Positions 42,501 to 49,200 of a DNA stretch of 64,000 bases are shown piece after piece. Origin of the DNA: Acanthaster planci (Eukaryota > Echinodermata > Asteroidea > Valvatida > Acanthasteridae); assembly GCF_001949145.1 (NCBI RefSeq), contig NW_019091634.1, positions 229,088 through 293,087 of the forward strand, written 5' to 3'. Within the stretch, counting starts at the first letter, position 1. The number at the start of each line of letters is the position of its first letter. The notes under the pieces are model-generated. The model ran no database searches, was not told where the DNA came from, and worked only from the letters and a program-made list of their open reading frames with translations. The position numbers and the translations under genes are program-made.

Positions 42501-44433
42501 AACCTCTTTGTGCTCAGTCATTTGTGATGGAAATGGTTTCTTGGAGCGATACGAAAGAGGACATCACTATTCTGATTCAGATTATATTTGCCACTTACAA
42601 CAACAATAAGTCACACTCAAGAAACATGTTAATTTGTAAGACACTCTTATATAGGTTACCTGATGATACCATAACTGTGATATCATAACTGTGAAATCGT
42701 CTTAATTAATGCTCGCCTGAAAATGCTTGTTTGATCGTATGTATAGGCCTATAAGGTTTCGAGCTATTGTGCGGTTTTACTATTCGCGCCACTTTCCACT
42801 AAATGTGGTTAGTTTTACCATGCACAGTTTTGGGGCAAAAGATTAAAGCTTGCCTGAAAATGTGAAGTAACAGATGCAAACGCGCCAAACGAGTCTACAC
42901 CGGAGTTTATAGGTTCTTACCTCACCATGTAATTCGGTCTTTGTCGTTCCGCCGGCATGGTTCTTTCTTCAAAGACGTTCGTGAGGACTCTGTAGAGACC
43001 CCTTCGATAAAAGATCCTTTCAAGTTCCCTGCACATTTCCGCCTGCGGCATTGCACTGCATCTAAACGGTTATAAAGACAATGTTATTCAAACCATGCAT
43101 GTCTATCCCTAGATCGAGTGGTAGCCTATAAAGAATTCGATCTTCACAAACCAGTTATTTTTTAAGTGTTTGAAAAAAAGGCCAGGCAATTGAGAACACA
43201 TCGTCAGGAGTCACGCTCGGTGCGTTTGAGATCGGCGCGCGTTATTGTACGGCTTCTCGTATACTTACCAGTGACGTAGCCACGGGGGGTGCCCCCCACA
43301 AATTCCCGGTGGCCCCTCAAGTCCTCCCCACTAAAAAAACCGGATGAATGGATACTGAACAAGGCTAACAAAAGCTTGCACCCAAAAGCCACACCCCTGA
43401 AAGCTTGTGCCCCCATAAGATGCTTGTGCCCCCCCCCCAGTAAATCCCAACGTCGCCACTGATACCATTATTTCTTGCACACTGGTGTTCGATACCGGAC
43501 TGGCTCATGGGCAGACCCACCCAGGGTGCGCGTACCACAGTCGTGGATTACGAGTACTAGTACATGTATGTGCAATCCAAATAAAGTGCTTAGGCTTATA
43601 CCGTTGCCAAAAGCTGTCATTAGTTGGGCAACTTTTAGCAACAGTGATCACTTTTACTGTCTACATATGTTTCTACTGGTGATAAGCAGAAACTCCTATT
43701 TTTCTTGGACTCTGAAAAATTTGTTTCAGAAAAATTAGAAATTTCGAATTTTTCCTTGTTATTTCTGTATTTATTAAAGTATTAGATTTCAAAGAAATGT
43801 CATGATAATTATCCCTAACGGTGCATTTTGAGTTGGATAAAAATAACATGTATCGTAATTGAACATTAAATTGACGGTTGTTTTACTAACATGACTTACG
43901 TTTGTGCTACATTTCGTCTAAAAGATAATGTCAGCTTATTATCGCAACACAAAAAATGAACGTTATTCGGTCCCAGTGAAAGCCTTTTGTGTTTTGTTTG
44001 TTTCTTCTTTGTGTTGTTTTTAGCAAATCAGTGAAATGATTGCAGTCACAGGAGCTCCCTTGCATGCAACACAAATATGAGCACAAATCGAGCTCAGATC
44101 CAAGTCAGACATAACTCAACCAATTTAGTCAAATCAACTGCTTTTGCAAATGAAATAAATACACGTGCAGCATTTAACGGTAACCGCGCAGGACTGCCAT
44201 CGGAATTGTGAAACTGAAAGAAACTCATATCCTATACAAACTGATGAAACTTGGACATGAATTACATACCACTTCAGGCCACCATTTGGGCGCCAGTTAC
44301 AGTACTTCACTGCTGTTTCACTGGACAACGACTAAACCTCAGCAGCTCCTAAATCCTCGAAGACAGTAAACCCTTACCTTGGATGTGAAACGACAAAAAG
44401 CAGAGCGATGCAAATCCAGAAGATGCGTGCCAT
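404..44433 (-). CDS. Gene A: D1-D2-D'-D3 SCO-spondin/hemocytin/mucin-like secreted protein (3' partial)
   Basis: Multi-exon gene read on the minus strand. Exons (5' to 3'): 44433-44378, 44320-44270, 43055-42921, 37431-37385, 36982-36884, 33691-33511, 33004-32868, 32586-32119, 31566-31441, 30829-30721, 29784-29524, 28224-28008, 27080-26696, 25982-25852, 25274-25165, 24531-24485, 23635-23398, 22709-22663, 22467-22402, 21673-21410, 20258-19957, 19061-18905, 18698-18455, 17646-17594, 17182-17013, 16635-16531, 15625-15562, 15341-15312, 13853-13377, 11420-10944, 10702-10214, 9167-9147, 8099-7944, 6306-6266, 5468-5373, 4144-4093, 2802-2615, 2159-2012, 1167-1124, 995-879, 557-404. All are bounded by AG and GT and every junction keeps one frame, which is strong evidence for the model. 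Domains in order: signal peptide, EMI-like, EGF-like, VWD-C8-TIL (D1), VWD-C8-TIL (D2), TIL (D'), VWD-C8-TIL (D3), LDLa, VWC-like, three F5/8C-like, Cys-rich modules, LDLa. The family forms disulfide-linked extracellular multimers. The last exon ends in phase 1, so coding continues left of base 1. It could be a SCO-spondin, hemocytin or adhesive-protein relative; the C terminus is needed to decide. Confidence 0.85.
879..2159 (-). CDS. Gene A exons 38-40: VWC-like modules
   Basis: Exon 2159-2012 encodes NGDEWQKNSCTMCVCLDSN and ends HECCYCK. Exon 1167-1124 (44 nt) gives CVGCYYEPQEKCYP. Exon 995-879 gives NSTWNDSLCIKCTCKSP and CNNITCPDLICPP. The repeated W...CxxCxC start and CCxC end mark VWC-type repeats. 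N-glycosylation sequons (NST, NDS, NIT) are present in exon 40. Confidence 0.75.
2615..2802 (-). CDS. Gene A exon 37: TIL-like Cys-rich module
   Basis: Encodes CDDPYDHTEDPQCCTNVTDC followed later by CNACKPPLVFNGTHC and ends TECPCIDEDGSHQ. The closing CxCIxExG pattern is that of a TIL domain end. Acceptor after AAAAAG, donor GTGATG; phase 1 to 0, in frame with both neighbours. Confidence 0.75.
3025..3262 (-). mobile_element. tRNA-derived SINE, minus-strand diverged copy
   Basis: Read on the minus strand: GGTACCGAGTGCCTAGAGG, then a B box GGTTCGATTCCCAGG, then GGTTTTTCTCCTGGTTTCCC, which aligns with the middle of the SINE at 60425-60640. More diverged; in the intron between gene A exons 36 and 37. 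Confidence 0.5.
3866..3993 (+). repeat. CCCAACCTAA-type minisatellite, telomere-like
   Basis: An irregular array of ACCCAACCC, CCTAACCC and ACCAAACC words over about 125 bp. Some units equal the CCCTAA telomere repeat, but most do not, so it is read as an interstitial low-complexity array. Confidence 0.6.
4093..6306 (-). CDS. Gene A exons 34-36: VWC-like module
   Basis: Exon 6306-6266 (41 nt) encodes TPYFPTATTPACE. Exon 5468-5373 encodes CQTCECIDEKYVCHKDC and ends CHKTCEE at a GTGAGTAC donor. Exon 4144-4093 gives GETLVEYADPNKCCEC. The CxxCxC and CCEC spacing is that of a VWC domain split over exons. The donor of exon 35 is flanked by a MITE (5080-5364) whose target duplication contains the donor bases. 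Confidence 0.72.
5080..5364. mobile_element. Fold-back MITE, hAT-like, copy 1 (at splice donor of gene A exon 35)
   Basis: 285-bp near-palindrome with terminal inverted repeats CAAGATCGTATGGCGCC / GGCGCTATACGATCTTTG. It is flanked by an 8-bp direct repeat GTACTCAC (5072-5079 and 5365-5372), the target-site size of hAT elements. No transposase is encoded. On the minus strand the target duplication reads GTGAGTAC, which is the donor of exon 35. Confidence 0.85.
5585..6225. repeat. Tandem duplication, about 305-bp unit
   Basis: Two adjacent diverged copies (about 5585-5905 and 5906-6225) share AAGGAAACTTGAGGAAAATG, GATTTCCTGGACTGTTCC and GTGGACTTCTTTTGTG in the same order. Intronic, between gene A exons 34 and 35. 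Confidence 0.75.
7944..9167 (-). CDS. Gene A exons 32-33: Thr micro-exon and Cys-rich TIL-like module
   Basis: A 21-nt exon (9167-9147), framed by TTTTACCAG and GTAGGG, encodes STPTVT. Exon 8099-7944 encodes CVLNCFCKKDCYGSVTC and then CPQKCYCDN, a Cys-rich segment with TIL/VWC-like spacing. The micro-exon is accepted because it preserves phase 1 on both sides and matches the style of the 30-nt linker exon at 15341. It remains the least certain small exon. Confidence 0.6.
8321..8457 (-). other. Possible alternative exon paired with 10086-9920
   Basis: Open, AG/GT bordered, starts in phase 0 with GWNELCQTC and has few cysteines afterwards. It can only be used if the 10086-9920 segment is also included, and its best donor breaks the frame with the next exon. 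Confidence 0.25.
9920..10086 (-). other. Possible alternative exon (VWC-like) in intron of gene A
   Basis: An open stretch with AG and GTAAGG borders, phase 1 to 0, encoding CWIINGSKIPRLGHCTCKC, which resembles a VWC start. It is followed in phase by 8457-8321 (GWNELCQTCSIPE...). However, that second stretch does not join exon 33 in frame with its best donor (GTACGT); only a weaker internal donor (GTGACG) restores frame. It could be a skipped cassette, a decayed exon pair or chance. Confidence 0.3.
10214..10702 (-). CDS. Gene A exon 31: F5/8C-like domain, copy 3
   Basis: A 489-nt phase 1-1 exon with a linker MTTPATTIVTTPVATTTLEP, then CSDDLDDYEPIKVFRIN, NPYNGSHVSVIFVP and the end strand FLMTFNGCEYI. 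It is the third copy of the domain in exons 29-30. The last codons run into a GTGAGT donor at 10213. Confidence 0.75.
10944..11420 (-). CDS. Gene A exon 30: F5/8C-like domain, copy 2
   Basis: Also exactly 477 nt and phase 1-1. The Thr/Pro linker (TTTPGPTITPVFPNTTPEE) is followed by CNDDLDIYSSVSVLRFD, a W-P segment, NPYSGAGLVVLFRP and the end strand YLFKFLGCEG. The shared C-x-D-D-L-D start, PY-G centre and GCE end show it is a tandem paralogue of exon 29. Confidence 0.75.
12210..12495. mobile_element. Fold-back MITE, hAT-like, copy 2
   Basis: 286 bp, highly similar to the element at 5080-5364 over its whole length, with ends CAAAGATCGCATAGC / GCTATACGATCTTTG. The 8-bp target duplication is ATTCAGAC (12202-12209 and 12496-12503). 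It lies in the intron between gene A exons 29 and 30. Confidence 0.85.
13377..13853 (-). CDS. Gene A exon 29: F5/8C-like domain, copy 1
   Basis: A single 477-nt phase 1-1 exon with a Thr linker (TTTPVTTGTPGEVC), then a Cys-bounded domain of about 140 residues. It begins CTDNLDEYDRVQV, has a W-P and PY-G segment, the phrase FKYSPDGQHFSTI, and ends FQITLHGCE. Discoidin/F5/8C domains also begin and end with a disulfide-linked Cys and end in a GCE-like strand, so a divergent F5/8C fold is inferred. Overall identity looks low. Confidence 0.75.
15312..16635 (-). CDS. Gene A exons 26-28: VWC-like module and Pro/Thr linker
   Basis: Exon 16635-16531 encodes CEICKCPNGTMIPICEKIC, a VWC-like start. Exon 15625-15562 gives DDPTKCCECGP, the CCEC ending seen again further downstream. 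Exon 15341-15312 is a 30-nt exon encoding VPTTLPVPTT, a short O-glycosylation-type linker leading into the three F5/8C-like domains. Confidence 0.78.
17013..17182 (-). CDS. Gene A exon 25: LDL-receptor class A domain 1
   Basis: Encodes a Thr/Pro-rich start, then CPPGEIPCRDCSKCVPLVDV and the calcium-cage signature DVCDKNNDCDDGSDEDTC. All six cysteines and the acidic residues of a functional LDLa domain are present. LDLa domains after D3 are a feature of SCO-spondin-type proteins. The exon is phase 1 to 0. Confidence 0.88.
17594..18698 (-). CDS. Gene A exons 23-24: D3 TIL domain and VWC-like segment
   Basis: Exon 18698-18455 encodes a full TIL module (CDNGMTYRPCGEVCPDEC ... CVEGCHCPEGFKLVDGKC ... 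CPC). The 53-nt exon 17646-17594 gives CECTDGEMVCTEVPCTTPG, the matching VWC-like tail. This closes the D1-D2-D'-D3 block at about residue 1310. Confidence 0.83.
18905..22467 (-). CDS. Gene A exons 19-22: D3 assembly VWD and C8 domains
   Basis: Exon 22467-22402 encodes CRGYGDPHYVTFDGKQYEF, a textbook VWD start with a GDPH motif. Exon 21673-21410 carries the beta-strands and an exposed-looking IRGDNPH stretch. Exon 20258-19957 has VCGLCGDFDGNAKDDF, where the CGLC motif is complete, and starts C8. Exon 19061-18905 finishes C8 with CDRGGDCECLC. Residues about 949-1211. Of the three VWD domains only this one keeps both CXXC cysteines. GDPH is an Asp-Pro autoproteolysis site in some mucins, but cleavage here is not shown. 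Confidence 0.87.
22663..23635 (-). CDS. Gene A exons 17-18: D' region (TIL without VWD)
   Basis: Exon 23635-23398 encodes an isolated TIL-type domain (CSGGKVYLDCQECQREC ... CTPGCACPAG ... CPCYENGHSYRPG). Exon 22709-22663 (47 nt) adds CTPAGIFCHNRVCP. A lone TIL between D2 and D3 is the signature of D' in VWF and gel-forming mucins. The exon 17 donor (GTACTG) is weak, but the junction keeps frame. Confidence 0.82.
24485..25982 (-). CDS. Gene A exons 14-16: D2 TIL domain and VWC-like segment
   Basis: Exon 25982-25852 encodes CPDKMVYKECGSMCRMSC followed by CQEQCVQGCQCP. Exon 25274-25165 gives CVLESECHCHFQGNVYQPGK, and the small exon 24531-24485 (47 nt) gives CKNGIVECTNKICT. Together they form a TIL domain with the short VWC-like tail usual in mucin D domains. 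The phases are 1, 0, 2 and 1, all consistent. Confidence 0.82.
26452..26526 (+). repeat. tRNA-like sequence (SINE head or tRNA relic)
   Basis: Contains an A box TAGCCCAGTTGGTAGAGC and a B box GGTTCAAATCC at tRNA-like spacing, with a hairpin ACCATTGC/GCAGTGGT where the anticodon arm should be. The arms do not form a proper cloverleaf (mismatch in the D stem, wrong anticodon loop size), so it is not called a functional tRNA. Confidence 0.45.
26696..29784 (-). CDS. Gene A exons 11-13: D2 assembly VWD and C8 domains
   Basis: Exon 29784-29524 first finishes the preceding Cys module (CWEGMLHNC) and then starts a VWD with CSILGGHAFRTFDDRLFDF. Exon 28224-28008 carries the VWD strands. Exon 27080-26696 starts with HGLCGYFNRVLNDDF and goes on to an eight-Cys C8 domain ending at residue 757. 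As in D1, the first Cys of CGLC is missing (HGLCG). A fold-back repeat (27717-27952) lies 56 bp past the exon 12 donor without touching it. Confidence 0.85.
27717..27952. mobile_element. Fold-back element of the GGGGCCAATTT type
   Basis: About 235 bp. The left end GGGGCCAATTTCATAGAGCT is the inverted counterpart of the right end, with about 40 bp of matching arms built on GCTTAAGCACAAAATTTGCTT. Non-coding MITE-like structure in the intron after gene A exon 12. Confidence 0.65.
30721..31566 (-). CDS. Gene A exons 9-10: D1 TIL domain and VWC-like tail
   Basis: Exon 31566-31441 encodes CENGMKYVECGSACPRTC and then a run of spaced cysteines ending CQCPEG. Exon 30829-30721 completes the module with FESQCIPKQSCPCRQ. 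The spacing is that of a trypsin-inhibitor-like (TIL) domain as found after C8 in VWF-type D assemblies. Residues are about 392-469. Confidence 0.85.
32119..33691 (-). CDS. Gene A exons 6-8: D1 assembly VWD and C8 domains
   Basis: Exon 33691-33511 opens with VCTFSGGSIRTFDGLTYNYP, a classic VWD start, at about residue 130. Exon 33004-32868 carries the middle beta-strands. Exon 32586-32119 ends the VWD with GLCGNYDSDPRNDLEDL, a Ca-site-like Asp-rich loop, and then encodes the C8 domain up to residue 391. The first Cys of the usual CGLC motif is replaced (LKGLCGNY), so a D1 CXXC is absent. In VWF and mucins such motifs are tied to disulfide-linked multimerisation. Confidence 0.85.
33692..36883. 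other. Intron between gene A exons 5 and 6
   Basis: 3.2 kb. It holds the fold-back element at 36171-36368 and no supported exon. The direct join of the flanking exons is in frame (phase 1). Confidence 0.6.
36171..36368. mobile_element. Fold-back MITE with TAGACCGAT ends
   Basis: About 195 bp. The arms TAGACCGATATGGTGAC and (right, inverted) TAGACCGATTTGCCGACACC, with GTGGTGTCCCCA on both sides, form an imperfect hairpin. Lies in the intron between gene A exons 5 and 6. Confidence 0.6.
36884..43055 (-). CDS. Gene A exons 3-5: EMI-like and EGF-like N-terminal region
   Basis: Exons 43055-42921, 37431-37385 and 36982-36884 encode residues about 36-129. Exon 3 has a Cys-rich start and a basic stretch ending RPNYMVR. 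Exon 4 gives WVCCEDKHLPNYCGM, whose CC...C arrangement resembles the end of an EMI domain. Exon 5 gives CKRLCPTNNGVC, an EGF-like half. SCO-spondin-type proteins carry an EMI domain before D1, which fits, but the match here is by pattern only. The acceptor of exon 3 is taken at 43055 because the AG six bases upstream would create an in-frame stop. Confidence 0.65.
37091..37350. mobile_element. Fold-back element of the GGGCCCAATTTCATGG type
   Basis: About 260 bp. The left arm GGGCCCAATTTCATGGCGGC is complementary to the right arm GCAGCGCCATGGATTTGGG, and internal 'GCGCTTAC/GTTAACC'-like words repeat. Related in ends to the element at 27717. Intronic, between gene A exons 4 and 5. Confidence 0.6.
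38595..39896. repeat. Duplicated 1.3-kb segment, copy 1 (left of single N)
   Basis: Near-identical to 39899-41185: same order, with a few small indels and substitutions. The two copies are separated by one N at 39897. No exon lies in either; both are in the long intron between gene A exons 3 and 4. Confidence 0.85.
39899..41185. repeat. Duplicated 1.3-kb segment, copy 2 (between gaps)
   Basis: Starts directly after the N at 39897 and ends at the 175-N gap. It repeats 38595-39896 with scattered differences of the kind expected between alleles. Confidence 0.85.
41186..41360. other. Assembly gap (175 N)
   Basis: A run of undetermined bases. The sequence on the left (CAGCTTGACGCGCGCGCG) and on the right (TTGGTCGAAGAGGCATG) are the two halves of one MITE of the 63490 family, so the gap falls inside a repeat. 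Confidence 0.98.
41361..42920. other. Intron between gene A exons 3 and 4, part right of the gap
   Basis: Contains MITE fragments at the gap edge and at 41690-41812. Otherwise no coding or structural feature recognised. Confidence 0.55.
41690..41812. mobile_element. Partial fold-back MITE of the same family
   Basis: Shares CAGCTTGACGCACGCG, TTGATCGAAGAGGCATGG and GTCCACGACCGTTTTGCC with the other copies. The left terminal arm is missing or degraded. Confidence 0.5.
43264..43462. mobile_element. Possible short DNA element with CAGTGACG/CGCCACTG ends
   Basis: About 200 bp with inverted termini CAGTGACGTAGCC and (inverted) CAGTGGCGACG and C/G homopolymer runs in the middle. A similar right end (TACGCCACTG) follows a C-rich stretch near 48190. 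Low information content makes the call weak. Confidence 0.4.
44270..44433 (-). CDS. Gene A exons 1-2: start codon and signal peptide
   Basis: Exon 1 (44433-44378) starts with ATG and encodes MARIFWICIALLFVVSHP, a typical cleavable signal peptide: one Arg, then a hydrophobic core. It ends at a GTAAGG donor. Exon 2 (44320-44270) continues in phase 2 with SETAVKYCNWRPNGGLK and a GTATGT donor. This start is preferred because the ATG opens directly into a signal sequence and the frame runs on through every later exon. A near-identical copy of both exons lies at 45390-45227. Confidence 0.85.
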
Positions 44434-44660
44434 GGTAAAGGCACCGGTAGGCTGGTTCGCAATCTCTCTCTTTCCTCCAAGTTTGAAGATAGCGTACTTA
44501 GGCTGGAGACAAGCGGGGAACTTCAGACGGTCCTGTTCTCACCGACGTGGGTATACTCATTGCTGGGAGACTGGCTGCGTATTTTGTACTGGGATCGGCC
44601 AGTGAAGATGAGTGAATTAACAAGTATGGGCGTGGCAGTAATGCCAACAGGCATAAGTTG
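44434..44660 (-). promoter_or_regulatory. Probable promoter/5' UTR region of gene A
   Basis: The sequence just upstream of the ATG is conserved in both copies of the 5' region. A TATA-like word (TACAAAATAC on the minus strand, near 44590) is present, but no clear initiator or other element could be identified. Position is the main evidence. Confidence 0.35.
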
Positions 44661-45226
44661 ATTGGTCCTTCCATCAGGTGTGAATTGAGAGAATGGTAAC
44701 CATTGGCTGCACTAAACACTGCTAGGTTTTGACAGTAAGACAGCAGTTGCCAATCTGCGTCTCTCTAAATCATTAATCTATCCCCTGTTCAACCTTTGAA
44801 GGTGGAAGTGACGCTGGAAGTTGCTGCGCTTGTAGAAACCAAAATATGCATTCACAATTGATTTCATGTCATTCGTCATCGAAGAGAGACAACAAAGGAG
44901 GCTCGAGTTTACACAGGGAAATTTGCACTTTCCTTTAGAAAATCATTAAAACAAATCAATTGAAAAAAATTCACCACACTGCTTCATTATCATTCGATTT
45001 AATTATTCTCTATCCTCCAGCGTTCAGCATGCATCAGCGAGAACAGAGTAAAGTGTAATTATTTCCGATAAACTGTCTTTTGTATCGGCGAATGTGTGAA
45101 TACCAATAGCAGAAGAGTAGTATGGAGACAAGTATAACGGAATAAACACTCATGAATAGAAAAAATTATTATAATAACAATAATGTGACGGAAAGTGTAT
45201 ANCGAAACTTAGACATAATTACATAC

Positions 45227-45390
45227 CACTTCAGGCCACCACTTGGGCGCCAGTTACAGTACTTTACTGCTGTTTCACTGGACAAAGATTAAACCTCAGC
45301 AGCTCCTAAATCCTCGAAGACAGTAAACCCTTACCTTGGATGTGAAACGACAAAAAGCAGAGCGATGCAAATCCAGAAGATGCGTGCCAT
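45227..45390 (-). CDS. Second copy of gene A exons 1-2 (alternative first exons or assembly duplicate)
   Basis: Bases 45390-45335 encode the same 18-residue signal peptide as 44433-44378, and 45277-45227 encode the same second exon with one Asn to Ser change. Splice sites are intact in both, 957 bp from the first copy. In sequence terms it could serve as an alternative promoter and first exons. However, a single N at 45202 sits exactly at the start of the copy, so it is more likely an unmerged allele at a contig join. Confidence 0.55.
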
Positions 45391-45622
45391 GGTAAAGGCA
45401 CCGGTAGGCTGGTTTGCAACCTCTCTCTTTCCTCCAAGTTTGAAGATAGCGTACTTAGGCTGGAGACAAGCGGGGAACCTCAGACGGTCCTTTTCTCACC
45501 GACGTGGGTATACTCAATGCTGGGAAACTGGCTGCGTATTTTGTACTGGGATCGGCCAGTGAAGATGATTGCATTAACAAGTATGGGCGTGGCAGTAATG
45601 CCAAAAGGCATAACTCGATTGG

Positions 45623-45975
45623 TCCTTCCATCAGTTTGAATTGAAAGAATGGTAATCATTGGCTGCATTAAACACTGCTGGGGGTAGACAGTGAGACAGC
45701 AGTTGCCACTCTGCGTCTCCCTAAATCATTAATCTATCCCTTGTTTATCCTGTCGGACTTTGACGGTGGAAGTGACGCTGGAAGTTGCTGCGCTTGCACC
45801 TTCCATCAGGTTTGAATTGAAAGAACGGTAATCATTGGCTGCATTAAACACTGCTGGGGGTAGACAGTGAGACAGCAGTTGCCACTCTGCGTCTCCCTAA
45901 ATCATTAATCTATCCCCTGTTTATCCCTTCAGACTCTGACGGTGGAAATGACACTGGAAGTTGCTGCGCTTGCAT
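45623..45975. repeat. 175-bp tandem repeat inside the second 5' copy
   Basis: Two adjacent units, each with GTAATCATTGGCTGCATTAA and GTGAGACAGCAGTTGCCACT. The corresponding place in the first copy (about 44660-44830) has a single unit. Confidence 0.8.
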
Positions 45976-46290
45976 AAACAGAAATATGCATTCACAATTG
46001 ATTTCACGTCATTCGTCATCGAAGAAAGAGAGATAACAAAGTGAGGCTCGAGTTTACACGAGGCAAGTAGAAAATCATTAAAACAAATCAATTGGAAAAA
46101 AAATGCACCACACTGCTTCATTATCATTCGATTTAATTATTCTCTATCCTCCAGCTTCCAGCATGCATCAGCGAGAACAGAGTAAAGTGTGTAATTATTT
46201 CTGATAAAACTGGCTTTTGTATCGGCGAATGTGTGAATACCAATAGCAGAGGAGCAGGATGGAAACAAGTAAAACGGAATAATCAATCAT

Positions 46291-49200
46291 AAAACAACAA
46301 CAACAACAATTGTTTTTCAAAAGCCCTAAAAATGTAGCCTCGGCCTTTAAAACGGCCATAAAAGGTTATGTGAAAAAAATCCCATATTTATGGCCTTCAA
46401 AAACTAAGTTCTTCGAAAATTTGGTTCTGGGTTCGTCCTTATAGGCCTACCGATGAGGACGATTGCAGACCCTTATAAGATGCACACATTCGTAGCTTGC
46501 TAACCCATTGTTTCCATGATAATTTTTGTGAAAATTTGTGATTGACACATTTTACCGCATAGCAGGTAAAATTTATTATACTCAACGGAAAGGACAGTGG
46601 TGAGTAACCCGAAGGGTGAACCTGCAGGATCGGCACAGAGTAGACGCGCGCTGTTCGCGGTTCGTGTGGCACTATCATGCGGTTGAGGTATACATATGGG
46701 AAGCATCATGGGTGTGTCGCGTGCAAATGTTAGGCCTTACAGGCATTGCTGACGTGGTTGGAGTAATCAAACTTGTAAAAAACATTAGTCGAGGCCGAGG
46801 GAGGATCCTTCGGCAGCCACTCAAAGCATGAGCCTCTGGTCATGGCGGGAAATAGCAACCACGCCATGCAGACAGCTCGGGTTGCCTCATTTTTGTCGCA
46901 GCTTCAATCAACAAACATCAACGTTGAACTGTTGCATTATTTTCCCGCCTCCTCCCCAGTCATTCCTCCTCGATGCCTTGGTTTGTGTACGGGATTATGA
47001 GGCACGATAACTAAGCAAGTTTATGGAATTTACGGCCCCAAAAGAGGTCAAAGCTCCATTATTCCATACTTTGTGTCGCTCAATTGTTTTGTTTTGATGT
47101 GCCACACAAGCAGATTTAGGTTTAATGAATATAGTCCATGTATTTTGCCGTAGATTCATGGCCAGTGATGTACCACACGGGCTATTCCCCTCTACATACA
47201 GGTGCCAGTGGAGGAAACTAAAGTTTACCACATTTGCCATGTGATTTTGTAAAGCTTCATTATTTTAGACAGGTGCCTGGAAGGTTGCACGTGCTGTGCA
47301 CCTTAATAGTTCTATTACATTTTTATTGTTTGCTCTAATAATTATGATTACACAGCGGCCGTTAGTGTGTTAGTGAATAGTGGTCATTGGGTATTACTAT
47401 ATCGGAGTTGTGGTCTTGGGTATCACAACCACTGTTGATATGTTGGTGGTCATGGGTACCGCCTATAGTGATCTTTGTTGAGCTGGCTTGACTCCTTAAT
47501 CCGGTTTGCCCTAAATCTGTGGTATTGGTATTCTGGATGAACAGTTTAACGTTAATTAAAATTGAAGCTATGGCGAGAGACACATACACACAAAATAAAA
47601 CTGCCTTGTTGGTGTGCCTATTCTTTCAGGAGTTTTGAGTACAAAACAAAGCTTTGGATACACGCCAAATAAAGTCGAGAAGAATTGCAGGCTACATATT
47701 TCTTGCTGAAATTTATTTTCAGTTAAGGGGAACGAAATTTAGATACATTTTCATACAAAAGGGAGAGAAGTTCCTTAGATTGTTTCCCTGTGAGCACAAG
47801 AGGTTTTCTCGGCCTACACCAAGAGCGGATCCACACCAGACGCAGGGGGGGCAGAGGTTTCTTTGTGTAACCTTTCTAAGGCCTCCACCGGGGATGAGGA
47901 TAAATTTGAGGGATTTGCACAGCAGCGTATCCAACTTTTGGTGGGGGGATTCAAAAGCGAATACAGCTTCGGGCTTATTTGACATAATGTTGGGGGAGAA
48001 CAAAATAAAAGCTTTACTCGCGGTCCAGACATCCTTGCTTTTTTTCATGGTGTCCCCCCCCCCCTTTTATCGTTTTGGTGCTGATATTTGATAGATATAC
48101 TGATTAATTTCTTAGCTATGATGAAGTATTCTTTGTAAACAAAATTGTCAGGGGGCAAGTTTCCCCCCCCCCGCGCTAAATACGCCACTGCTTTTGCACC
48201 TTTTTGACAGGGAAAAGAAAGTGAAAGCGTCCCCTAAATCGACATTTCTTAATATGTATTTATCCCTCGAAAATCCCAGGAGTTAAAATTCACTCAATCT
48301 GAGTGAAAATTCAATCCCTCCAAAGCACGGACCCAACGAATAGGAGAGCTTTTTTTTTACTCCAATAGATCGAGATTTCACTGGAGTTTCCAGGAGCTCT
48401 TTTCAAGCTATTTCAATCTAAATTCAGAGTGATTTACTCTGAAACGTCTAGTCCCTTGCTTCCCTCTTCGGATTTGAATTCCTGAAGACCACCTCCACGA
48501 CCCATCTGCCAGCAATGTGAACGTGTTCATCTCACAGAGACACCTGCATGCTTGGTTAGTTAACTGCTGCAATTATATAGTCTTATTGCAGAAGATTGCA
48601 GGTGAAAACCCAATCGGGCAGGCTGAAAAAGCGGTGAACATACCATTAATGCCGCACCACGTGTTTGCGCTGGTCGTTCACGAGCCAAGAATCAAGACGC
48701 ACACTTGTCGAGCAGGTGCAAAAATATCCGACGGATTGTATTGATTTATGATAGAAGAATCAGTTTTGTCAACAGTTCACTTCGAGATCGATGATAACAT
48801 TTCCATAGCCACATAATTTTATTTTGAATTAATATGACACAGATGGAAGAATATATATAAGAATTATATGTAACAATTGCGAAACTCTCTGGCAGATGTG
48901 CATTGAATTAACTAACTTTGTAGCATGTCAGAGTTTAAAAAATTACCCTTTTGCAAACCAGATCGATCGATTTGCATATTACGGTGTCCATTATGTTACT
49001 AATAGTACTACAGATTTGCCGGCCAATTTCAGAACATAATGACTCAGTTTAGCGCGAGGCCCACTAAAATTTGTTATTGTTTTAAAATTAAAGCTTTCAC
49101 AAATGACATGTCAAATGATGCCAGAATAACTTGCAAGCATTTCTTTTTTATTAGCAATCTACGCATAATAGCAGCAAATAGACAAATTTAAAATAAACAA

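Larger units (their letters stand above)
45203..46290. repeat. Second copy of the gene A 5' region
   Basis: Aligns with 44245-45160 through exons 1-2, the upstream region and beyond. It begins immediately after a single N at 45202. It contains an extra 175-bp internal repeat. Confidence 0.8.

Noticed and set aside
43056-43061. Earlier acceptor for gene A exon 3
   Set aside because: Using the AG that starts the exon at 43061 creates TGA at the junction. The next AG (exon start 43055) keeps the frame.
47654-48091. 145-codon plus-strand open frame
   Set aside because: Contains homopolymer C runs and sits beside a TE-like end; no domain, no conserved motif and no splice context.
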